Below, one piece after another: positions 5,343 through 10,834 of a stretch of 12,792 nt of DNA (within the stretch, counting starts at the first letter, position 1; each line of letters opens with the position of its first letter). Position numbers and translations under genes: made by a program. Below the pieces are notes generated by a model. It made no database searches. It was not told where the DNA came from and worked only from the letters and a program-made list of their open reading frames with translations. Source of the stretch: DATAVB01 sp040414495 (GTDB taxonomy: Bacteria; Actinomycetota; Actinomycetes; Mycobacteriales; QHCD01); assembly GCA_040414495.1 (NCBI GenBank), contig JBEDUI010000033.1:1-12792 (forward strand). Reading direction: 5' to 3'.

Positions 5343-6170
5343 ATGCGGGCGTTGATTTCGGCGGACATGGAAGGCGCCACCGGCGTCACAAACCCCGACG
5401 ACTGCCGGCCCGGATCGCCGCAGTGGGAGCGTTTCCGGGAGTTGTTGACCGGCGATGTGAATTCGGTGGCGTTGGGATTTCTCGGGGCCGGCGTGGACGA
5501 TGTCGTGGTCACCGAGGCGCATTCGAGCATGCGCAACATCGTGCTGGAAAACCTCGATCCGCGGGTGCGCATGATTACCGGCCGGCACAAGACATACGCG
5601 ATGCTCGAAGGCATCCAGGCCCGGCCCGAGTTGGTCGCGTTCGTTGGTTACCACACCGCGGCCGGTACGCCCGGGGTACTGAGTCACACGTTCATTGGGC
5701 AGGAACTCACGAATGTGACGTTGGGTGGCCGCTCGATGAGCGAGGGCTACCTGAATGCGCTGCTCGCGGCCGAATACGGTGCCCGGCTGGCTCTGGTCAC
5801 CGGCGACGACCTGACCTGCGCCGAGGCGGGCCAGTACGCACCGGCCGCCCGCCAGGTCGTGGTCAAGCACGCCATCGACCGGCACACCGCGCTTTGCCTG
5901 ACCCCGGCGGCGACCCGGCCGCTGCTGCACCAGGCCGCCCGCGAGTCGGTCAACGCGGCCCAGGTGCCCGCCCTGCCCGCCGCGCCCTATCGATGCACGG
6001 TCGAATTCCAGGCCACCAACGCGGCGGGTGCCGCCGCCTTGGTCCCATGCGTCGAGCGGGATGGCGAGCGCAGCGTCACGTTCAGCTTCGACACAGTCGC
6101 CGAGGTCTACCGCTGCTTCACGGTGGTCACCCGAATGGCTAAGGGAGCGGCCGAGGCCGTCTACGGCTGA
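5343..6170 (+). CDS. M55 family metallopeptidase (DppA-like D-aminopeptidase)
   Basis: The 275-aa protein matches Bacillus subtilis DppA (about 274 aa) in length and in key positions. Zinc ligands Asp8 and Glu10 are in ADMEG, His60 is in EAHSSMRN, His104 is in GYHTAAG, and Glu134 corresponds to the fifth ligand. His115 (LSHTF) matches the catalytic His of the family. DppA is a cytosolic decameric dizinc enzyme that removes N-terminal D-amino acids such as D-Ala from short peptides, linked to reuse of cell-wall peptides. The residues after EAH are SS rather than the more usual G-containing loop. The RBS GGAGG (5333-5337) is 5 nt before the ATG. A TAGGCT box (5310-5315) overlaps the stop codon of the LOG gene, so the gene may have both readthrough and its own promoter. 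Confidence 0.9.
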   Translation: MRALISADMEGATGVTNPDDCRPGSPQWERFRELLTGDVNSVALGFLGAGVDDVVVTEAHSSMRNIVLENLDPRVRMITGRHKTYAMLEGIQARPELVAFVGYHTAAGTPGVLSHTFIGQELTNVTLGGRSMSEGYLNALLAAEYGARLALVTGDDLTCAEAGQYAPAARQVVVKHAIDRHTALCLTPAATRPLLHQAARESVNAAQVPALPAAPYRCTVEFQATNAAGAAALVPCVERDGERSVTFSFDTVAEVYRCFTVVTRMAKGAAEAVYG

Positions 6171-6175
6171 GCGCC

Positions 6176-6184
6176 TGTGGACAA
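6176..6184 (-). other. Isolated DnaA-box-like 9-mer
   Basis: The complement of these bases is TTGTCCACA, the form of DnaA box preferred in high-GC actinobacteria. It lies 6 bp after the M55 gene. It is alone, with no AT-rich region or dnaA/dnaN nearby, so it is not an origin; it may be a DnaA titration site or chance. Confidence 0.3.
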
Positions 6185-6223
6185 CGAACGCCGAGCCGGT
6201 GCCGAAATCGGCAGAATCGCGCC

Positions 6224-6584
6224 ATGCCAATGCTGAGGATGGGTTCGCGCGAGCGCGTGCCGCCCATCAAATTAGGGGTTGAGTGGTGTCCAGGGGCGCC
6301 GAAGGCGGTGCTGGCGATCACGGATCTGGGCGGTGGTGCCGTGCTGGCGGTCGAGCCGCAGCTCGACGACCCGGACCAACGGTGTGTCGTGGCCGATCGC
6401 CTGGGCGGCGACGATGGAGCCGCCCAATGACGAGGCCCACCACAACCACGATCCGGCACAGTTCGCGGGGCTGCGGCACTACATCGTCCCGCTGAAGGAA
6501 TCCGTGGTCGAGGTCGTGGCGACCTGGGTGGCGGTGCGCCGTGTCAGCGGCGACACGAGGGAGGCCGCGCTCGCCAAGTTGTGA
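6224..6584 (+). pseudogene. Decayed small hypothetical gene (frameshift, probable internal deletion)
   Basis: Two short frames run in series. The first (6224-6430, ATG) has a protein-like start, VPPIKLGVEWCPGAPKAVLA then VEPQLDDPDQRCVV, before it turns unlikely. The second (frame of ATG 6414, to 6584) reads MEPPNDEAHHNHDPAQFAGL followed by RHYIVPLKESVVEVVATWVA. They overlap by 17 bp, and a +1 shift near 6386-6392 would join CVV to WPIAWAATMEPPNDEA as one protein. From memory, small actinobacterial hypothetical proteins carry a PNDEA motif, then a longer spacer, then an LRHY.VPLKE..VEVVA end. Here the two motifs are nearly adjacent, so an internal deletion of roughly 35-40 residues is likely too. 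Function is unknown. The alternative is two tiny overlapping genes or programmed frameshifting; no slippery run is obvious. Confidence 0.45.
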
Positions 6585-6622
6585 GTGGTCGACCTGTCGC
6601 GGCGCGACCGTGAGCCAGGCAC

Positions 6623-6628
6623 TAACCT
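6623..6628 (+). promoter_or_regulatory. -10 box of proS (near-leaderless promoter)
   Basis: TAACCT is followed by 8 nt and then the ATG at 6637. No Shine-Dalgarno sequence precedes that ATG, so the transcript probably starts at or within two bases of it. This favours 6637 over the upstream in-frame starts at 6541 and 6610. Confidence 0.45.
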
Positions 6629-6636
6629 TTCCCGCC

Positions 6637-8037
6637 ATGGCATCCGTACTCACCCCGCAGGCGCAGGACTTCCCGCGCTGGTACCAAGACGTCGTCGCCA
6701 AGGCGGAGCTGGCCGAGAACGGCCCGGTGCGTGGCACCCAGATCATCCGACCGTGGGGAACGGCGATCTGGGAGCGGATGCAGGCCGAGGTCGACGCGCG
6801 AATCAAGAGCGCCGGCGCCGAGAACGTCAACCTGCCGCTGTTCATCCCGGAGAGTTATCTGAACCGGGAGGCCGAGCACGTCGAGGGCTTCAGCCCGGAG
6901 CTGGCCGTCGTGACGCACGCCGGCGGCAAGCAGTTGGAGGAGCCGGTCGTCGTACGGCCGACCTCCGAGACGCTCTTCGGCGAGTCGATGTCGAAATGGA
7001 TCCAGAGCTACCGCGACCTGCCGTTGCTGCTGAACCAGTGGTGCAACGTCGTGCGGTGGGAAATGCGGACCCGGCTGTTCCTGCGGTCCAGCGAATTCCT
7101 CTGGCAGGAGGGCCACACCGCGCACGCGACCAAGGAAGACGCCTCGGCGTACGCGCGACAGATCCTGCGCGATGTGTACCGCGGCTTCATGGTCGACGTG
7201 TTGGCGATGCCGGTCGTGGTCGGCCTCAAGACGCCGGCCGAACGGTTCCCCGGCGCGACCGACACCATGACCTGCGAGGGCATGATGGTCGACGGCAAGG
7301 CGCTGCAGATGGGCACCAGCCACGAACTCGGCCAGAACTTCGCCAAGGCGTTCGACATCCAGTACCTCGCCGCCAGCGGTCAGCGCGAGTACGCCTGGAC
7401 CACCTCGTGGGGCGTCTCCACCCGCATGGTCGGCGGCCTGATCATGTGCCACGGCGACGACAACGGGTTGCGGCTGCCGCCGCGGCTGGCTCACACCCAG
7501 GTCGTGGTGCTGGCGATCAAGGACGAGGCGACCGAAAAGGCGAATGCGATCGCCGACGAGCTGCGCGCCGCTGGCGTACGGGTCCGGGTCGATGCCCGGA
7601 CCGACCTTCCGTTCGGCCGCCGCGCGGTCGACTGGGAGCTCAAGGGCGTACCGGTCCGGGTCGAAATCGGTCCGCGAGACCTGGCCGCCGGCAACGCCAC
7701 CCTGGTCCGCCGGATCCCCGGCACCAAGGACCAGATCTCCATCGACGGTGTGGCCAAGGCCGTGGCCGAGGCGTTGGTCGAAGACCAGCAGGCGCTGTAC
7801 GACACCGCGTTGGCCCGCCGCGACGAGCGCACCGTCGACGTCGCCACGCTCGAAGAAGCGGCCGAGGCGGCGCAGAACGGTTGGGCCCGGGTGCCGTGGG
7901 ACGCGGTCGGCGTACCCGGCGAGGCGAAGCTGGCCGAATCGGCCGTGACCGTGCGCTGCCTGGTCCGCGCCGACGGTTCGGTCCCGGACTCGGTTGACGA
8001 GCCGGACCTGACCGCCTACGTGGGCCGCTCGTACTGA
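6637..8037 (+). CDS. proS: Prolyl-tRNA synthetase, archaeal/eukaryotic type (ProS3)
   Basis: This class II synthetase (466 aa) charges tRNA-Pro in the cytosol. It opens with MASVLTPQAQDFPRWYQDVV, the start of the short ProRS form. Motif 1 is around PLFIPESYL, followed by VRPTSETLF (106-114). Motif 2 is VVRWEMRTRLFLRSSEFLWQ (138-157) with EGHTAH. The proline-binding region includes GTSHELGQNF (226-235). Motif 3 is GVSTRMVGGLIMCHGDDNGL (259-278). The anticodon-binding domain spans about 285-390, and the C-terminal ProS3-type domain ends in the conserved tyrosine of GRSY. There is no bacterial INS editing domain between motifs 2 and 3, so cis-editing of Ala-tRNA-Pro is absent. The frame is open upstream, but family N-termini and the -10 spacing support ATG 6637. 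The last codons and stop lie in a 26-bp tandem duplication. Confidence 0.95.
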   Translation: MASVLTPQAQDFPRWYQDVVAKAELAENGPVRGTQIIRPWGTAIWERMQAEVDARIKSAGAENVNLPLFIPESYLNREAEHVEGFSPELAVVTHAGGKQLEEPVVVRPTSETLFGESMSKWIQSYRDLPLLLNQWCNVVRWEMRTRLFLRSSEFLWQEGHTAHATKEDASAYARQILRDVYRGFMVDVLAMPVVVGLKTPAERFPGATDTMTCEGMMVDGKALQMGTSHELGQNFAKAFDIQYLAASGQREYAWTTSWGVSTRMVGGLIMCHGDDNGLRLPPRLAHTQVVVLAIKDEATEKANAIADELRAAGVRVRVDARTDLPFGRRAVDWELKGVPVRVEIGPRDLAAGNATLVRRIPGTKDQISIDGVAKAVAEALVEDQQALYDTALARRDERTVDVATLEEAAEAAQNGWARVPWDAVGVPGEAKLAESAVTVRCLVRADGSVPDSVDEPDLTAYVGRSY

Positions 8038-8076
8038 TCCGTACCGAATCCCGCTCGTACTGATCCGTACCGAATC
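8025..8076. repeat. Perfect 26-bp tandem duplication across the proS stop codon
   Basis: 8025-8050 and 8051-8076 are identical. The unit carries the last proS codons, its TGA, and 13 bp of 3' sequence (ending GATCCGTACCGAATC). Because the first TGA is intact, the protein end is unchanged and the second copy is untranslated. The second copy also supplies the left arm of a hairpin at 8070-8104. Confidence 0.95.
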
Positions 8077-8104
8077 GGGGTCGGGCGCGGCAGCACCGGT
8101 TCGG
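8070..8104 (+). terminator. Probable proS terminator hairpin
   Basis: CCGAATCGG (8070-8078) pairs with CCGGTTCGG (8096-8104) over nine positions with one G-T wobble; the loop is 17 nt. It starts 33 bp after the proS stop. There is no T tract. The left arm uses bases from the second copy of the 26-bp duplication. Confidence 0.45.
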
Positions 8105-8250
8105 ATCTGGCACAATGTTCGGTCGAGTACCCGGCGTGTGCGCGGTCCCTCTACCCGTTCACGCGCCCGAGTCCCTGGGACGTCGCACTCCGCAACCCCA
8201 CGCGGGGGACCGCCGACCCTCCGAGTACGAAACCTGGAGCAACCACACTC
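8105..8250 (+). promoter_or_regulatory. rpsP leader region
   Basis: This stretch separates the proS hairpin from rpsP and should hold the promoter of the ribosomal operon. CACAAT (8111-8116) is a possible -10, without a clear -35. The short inverted repeat CCCC-ACGC-GGGG (8196-8207) is weak. The RBS GGAG (8236-8239) lies 11 nt before the GTG. I see no ORF here and cannot assign a known leader RNA. Confidence 0.35.
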
Positions 8251-8706
8251 GTGGCAACCAAGATCAAGCTGATGCGCCTGGGCAAGATGCGCGCGCCGTA
8301 CTACCGCATCGTCGTGGCCGACGCGCGGACCAAGCGCGATGGCCGCTCGATCGAGACGATCGGCAAGTACCACCCCAAGGAGGACCCTTCGTTCATCGAG
8401 GTGAACTCCGACCGGGCGCAGTACTGGCTGGGCGTCGGCGCGCAGCCGACCGAGGCCGTTGCGGCGATCCTCAAGGTGACCGGGGACTGGCAGAAGTTCA
8501 AGGGGCTGCCGGCACCCGAGCCGATGAAGGTCAAGCCGCCCAAGGCCGACAAGAAGGCGCTGTTCGAGGCGGCCGCCAAGGAGAACATGGGCGAGCCCAA
8601 GAACGACGCCACCACCCCCAAGAAGGCGAAGAAGGCCGACGAGAAGAAGGCCGACGCGCCCGCCGCTGCCGACGAGACGCCGGCCGAGACGGCCAAGGAG
8701 AGCTAG
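8251..8706 (+). CDS. rpsP: 30S ribosomal protein S16
   Basis: The first 85 residues are a standard bS16: MATKIKLMRLGKMRAPYYRI, then VVADARTKRDGRSIETIGKY, then SDRAQYWLGVGAQPTEAV. bS16 binds 16S rRNA early in 30S assembly. The protein is 151 aa, well above the common 80-100, because of a C-terminal tail from about residue 90 to the end. The tail is rich in Lys, Ala, Glu and Pro (for example KKAKKADEKKADAPAAADE) and is probably disordered. Such extensions are common in actinobacterial S16. The start is GTG at 8251 with GGAG 11 nt upstream. It begins an operon with khpA, rimM and trmD; its stop is followed immediately by the khpA GTG. Confidence 0.96.
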   Translation: MATKIKLMRLGKMRAPYYRIVVADARTKRDGRSIETIGKYHPKEDPSFIEVNSDRAQYWLGVGAQPTEAVAAILKVTGDWQKFKGLPAPEPMKVKPPKADKKALFEAAAKENMGEPKNDATTPKKAKKADEKKADAPAAADETPAETAKES

Positions 8707-8943
8707 GTGCTCGAGGCGGCCGTCGAACACCTCGTACGCGGCATCGTCGATCACCCCGACGACGTCCGGGTCGATCTGGTCTCGGGGCGGCGCGGCCGTA
8801 CCGTCGAGGTCCGGGTCAACCCCGAAGATCTGGGCAAGGTCATCGGTCGTGGCGGTCGTACCGCCCGGGCGCTGCGTCAGGTCGTCACCGGCGTCGGCGG
8901 GCGGGGTGTACGGGTCGACCTGATCGACACCGACGAGGTCTAG
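8707..8943 (+). CDS. khpA: KH-domain RNA-binding protein KhpA
   Basis: The 78-aa single type II KH domain is the usual size of KhpA (YlqC). The GxxG loop is in GKVIGRGGRTARALR (43-57), preceded by the beta strand RTVEVRVNPED. In other bacteria KhpA binds RNA, often with KhpB, and affects cell division and translation. The gene starts with GTG at 8707, with no base between it and the rpsP stop; the RBS AAGGAG (8696-8701) lies in the end of rpsP. Zero spacing implies translational coupling. It has the conserved position between rpsP and rimM. Confidence 0.93.
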   Translation: MLEAAVEHLVRGIVDHPDDVRVDLVSGRRGRTVEVRVNPEDLGKVIGRGGRTARALRQVVTGVGGRGVRVDLIDTDEV

Positions 8944-8944
8944 G

Positions 8945-9454
8945 TTGCAGCTCGTCGTCGGCCGGATCGGCCGGCCGCACGGCATCACCGGTGAGGTCGC
9001 GGTGGCCGTACGGACCGACGATCCCGATAAGCGTTTCGCCGATGGTGCGGTGGTTGGCACCGACCCGGCCGAACGCGGACCGCTGCGGATCGTGCGCACC
9101 CGTTGGCACTCCGGCCGGCTGCTGGTCACGTTCGACGGCGTCGCCGACCGCGGCGCGGCCGAGGCGTTGGCCGGCACCTCGTTGGTCGTCGACACCGATG
9201 ACCTGCCGCCGTTGGCGGACCCGGAGGAGTTCTACGACCACCAGCTGATCGGTCTTGCCGCCATCACCACCGGCGGTGAGCCGATCGGCACGGTGGCCGA
9301 CGTGATCCACGGTCCCGGTTCGGAGTTGTTGGCGCTCAGCCGTACTGAGGGCGGCGAGGCGTTGGTTCCGTTCGTTCGCGCGATCGTGCCGACGGTCGAC
9401 ATCGCCGCCGGCACCGTCGTCATCGACGCGCCGCCCGGACTGCTCGATCTCTGA
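8945..9454 (+). CDS. rimM: 16S rRNA processing / ribosome maturation factor RimM
   Basis: The protein is 169 aa, normal for RimM. The N-terminal domain starts LVVGRIGRPHGITGEVAVAV and includes the DDPDKRFADGAVV region. The C-terminal PRC-barrel begins near residue 94 with EEFYDHQLIGLAAIT and contains GTVADVIHGPGSELLAL and ALVPFVRAIVPTVD. RimM binds protein S19 and assists maturation of the 30S head. A TTG codon at 8945 is taken as the start: it lies one base after the khpA stop, has GAGG 6 nt upstream (8935-8938), and gives the family's normal N-terminus. A 73-bp gap to trmD follows, with a short palindrome CGCCCGGGCG right after the stop. Confidence 0.94.
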   Translation: MQLVVGRIGRPHGITGEVAVAVRTDDPDKRFADGAVVGTDPAERGPLRIVRTRWHSGRLLVTFDGVADRGAAEALAGTSLVVDTDDLPPLADPEEFYDHQLIGLAAITTGGEPIGTVADVIHGPGSELLALSRTEGGEALVPFVRAIVPTVDIAAGTVVIDAPPGLLDL

Positions 9455-9527
9455 CGCCCGGGCGGCTTGATCTGTAACGTCCCGGCGCGCTGACTGTAGG
9501 AGCGCGGCCTCAACTCGTGGCGGTGAA

Positions 9528-10295
9528 ATGATGCGTATCGACATCGTGACGATCTTTCCCGAGTACTTCGGGCCGCTGCGGCAATCCCTGCTGGGTAAGG
9601 CGATCGAGCGCGGTCTGATCAGCATCGGGGTGCACGACCTGCGCCAGTGGGCCACCGACGTACACCGCAGTGTCGACGACACTCCGTACGGTGGCGGGCC
9701 CGGCATGGTGATGCGTCCCGAGCCGTGGCAGCGCGGCCTGACCGAGGTCGCCGAAGCCGACAGCGTGCTGGTCGTACCGACGCCGTCGGGTTTGCCGTTC
9801 ACCCAGCGGCTCGCCGAAGAATGGTCGAACGAGGCGCGGTTGGTCTTCGCCTGCGGTCGGTACGAGGGGATCGACCAGCGGGTCATTGACGCGGCCGGGG
9901 AACGGTTGCGGGTGGCCGAGGTATCGGTGGGGGATTACGTGCTGGCCGGCGGCGAGGTCGCCACGCTGGTGATGATCGAGGCGGTCACCCGGCTGATTCC
10001 CGGTGTCGTGGGCAATGCGGCCAGCGTCGTGGAGGATTCGTTCGCCGACGGGCTGTTGGAAGGCCCGGTCTACACCCGGCCCGAACAGTGGGATGACCGG
10101 CCGGTGCCGCCGATTCTGCTGTCCGGCAACCACGCCGCGATCGCCCGCTGGCGGCGGGATGAGGCGCTGCGCCGGACGGCCGCGCGCCGGCCCGATCTGC
10201 TGGCCGCACTGCCGCCGGATGCGCTCGACGAACGCGACCGGGCCATCGTGGCGGAGGCCGGGTTTCACGTTCCGTACCACGATGTGGCACCCTAA
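9528..10295 (+). CDS. trmD: tRNA (guanosine(37)-N1)-methyltransferase TrmD
   Basis: TrmD (255 aa) transfers a methyl group from S-adenosylmethionine to G37 of tRNAs, which prevents +1 frameshifting, notably on proline codons. The SPOUT trefoil-knot landmarks are present: RIDIVTIFPEYF at the start, SVDDTPYGGGPGMVMRPEPW (48-67), FACGRYEGIDQRV (107-119), and SVGDYVLAGGEVATLVMIEA (133-152). VEDSFADGLLEGPVYTRPEQ contains the catalytic Asp (D170 in this numbering). The C-terminal helical domain is complete. ATG 9528 is followed at once by ATG 9531; either could be used and the RBS (GGCGGTGA) is weak. The gene follows rimM by 73 bp. It also sits near proS, whose product charges the tRNAs most dependent on this modification. 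Confidence 0.96.
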   Translation: MMRIDIVTIFPEYFGPLRQSLLGKAIERGLISIGVHDLRQWATDVHRSVDDTPYGGGPGMVMRPEPWQRGLTEVAEADSVLVVPTPSGLPFTQRLAEEWSNEARLVFACGRYEGIDQRVIDAAGERLRVAEVSVGDYVLAGGEVATLVMIEAVTRLIPGVVGNAASVVEDSFADGLLEGPVYTRPEQWDDRPVPPILLSGNHAAIARWRRDEALRRTAARRPDLLAALPPDALDERDRAIVAEAGFHVPYHDVAP

Positions 10296-10305
10296 GAGGG
10301 TTGCC

Positions 10306-10333
10306 GCGGTCTGATACGGCCGCACTGTAAGGT
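10306..10333 (+). promoter_or_regulatory. Hairpin after trmD and -10 box of rplS
   Basis: GCGGTC (10306-10311) pairs with GGCCGC (10318-10323), with one G-T wobble and a 6-nt loop, and may end trmD transcription. TAAGGT (10328-10333) directly follows and is a good actinobacterial -10. No clear -35 is seen. rplS would then have its own promoter with a leader of about 70 nt. Confidence 0.45.
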
Positions 10334-10350
10334 CACAAAACCCGTTCGAC

Positions 10351-10383
10351 TCAGTCGCCAGCGTGCTGCTGCGCGCTGACTGA
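10351..10383 (+). promoter_or_regulatory. Structured rplS leader hairpin
   Basis: TCAGTC (10351-10356) pairs with GACTGA (10378-10383), and AGCG (10360-10363) pairs with CGCT (10374-10377). A 3-nt bulge GCC and a 10-nt loop complete a ten-pair stem. It lies in the predicted 5' leader, 9 nt before the RBS GAGGAAG (10393-10399). It may be an autoregulatory binding site for L19, as leaders before rplS are in other phyla; I cannot match it to a named family. Confidence 0.45.
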
Positions 10384-10409
10384 CTCACGCAAGAGGAAGC
10401 GAAGACGCG

Positions 10410-10766
10410 ATGAACACGCTGGACGCCCTGGACGCCGAGTCGCTGCGCAGCGACATCCCGGACTTTCGCCCCGGCGACACCCTGAAGGTCCACGTCCGCG
10501 TCATCGAGGGAAACCGCTCCCGGATCCAGGTTTTCCAGGGTGTGGTTATCCGTCGGCAGGGCGGTGGCATTCGGGAGACCTTCACCGTCCGTAAGGTCAG
10601 CTTCGGTGTCGGGGTCGAGCGCACCTTCCCGGTGCACACCCCGGTGATCGACAAGATCGAGGTCGTGACCCGCGGTGACGTTCGCCGGGCGAAGCTGTAC
10701 TACCTGCGCGATCTGCGCGGCAAGGCCGCCAAGATCAAAGAGCGTCGGGAAAACGTCGCCCACTGA
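10410..10766 (+). CDS. rplS: 50S ribosomal protein L19
   Basis: The 118-aa protein is full length for bL19. Its conserved blocks are DIPDFRPGDTLKVHVRVIEG, RSRIQVFQGVVIRRQGGGI, ETFTVRKVSFGVGVERTFP and KLYYLRDLRGKAAKIKE. L19 sits at the 30S-50S interface, near bridge B8. Start ATG 10410 has GAGGAAG 10 nt upstream. The gene follows trmD by 114 bp, a gap that holds a -10 box and a structured leader, so it is probably expressed separately as well as from the upstream operon. lepB follows after 68 bp. Confidence 0.97.
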   Translation: MNTLDALDAESLRSDIPDFRPGDTLKVHVRVIEGNRSRIQVFQGVVIRRQGGGIRETFTVRKVSFGVGVERTFPVHTPVIDKIEVVTRGDVRRAKLYYLRDLRGKAAKIKERRENVAH

Positions 10767-10782
10767 TTGAATGACCGATTTC

Positions 10783-10821
10783 GCCCGCGCGCCGTCCACC
10801 GATCGGCACAGGCTCGCGGGC
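10783..10821. terminator. Possible rplS terminator with nested palindrome
   Basis: GCCCGCG (10783-10789) and CGCGGGC (10815-10821) are perfect complements, enclosing the palindrome CCGATCGG. The structure ends exactly where the lepB -10 box begins. The enclosed loop is long, so its stability is uncertain. Confidence 0.3.
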
Positions 10822-10827
10822 TAGGCT
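10822..10827 (+). promoter_or_regulatory. -10 box of a probable leaderless lepB promoter
   Basis: TAGGCT is followed by 7 nt and then the ATG at 10835. No Shine-Dalgarno sequence precedes the ATG. This matches the geometry seen before the LOG gene and proS. Confidence 0.5.
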
Positions 10828-10834
10828 GCAACTG

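Noticed and set aside
5037..6230. Long minus-strand open frame opposite LOG and M55 genes
   Set aside because: Both plus-strand genes have intact catalytic motifs. The antisense frame lacks any.
6622..9195. Very long minus-strand open frame opposite proS, rpsP, khpA and rimM
   Set aside because: It is a shadow of high-GC codon use on the other strand. The plus-strand genes are unmistakable, and the antisense product has low-complexity composition and no recognisable domain.
9486..9506. Hairpin CGCGC...GCGCG between rimM and trmD
   Set aside because: Only five pairs with an 11-nt loop in GC-rich DNA; not distinguishable from chance.
9510..10799. Long minus-strand open frame opposite trmD and rplS
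   Set aside because: Shadow of two highly conserved housekeeping genes.
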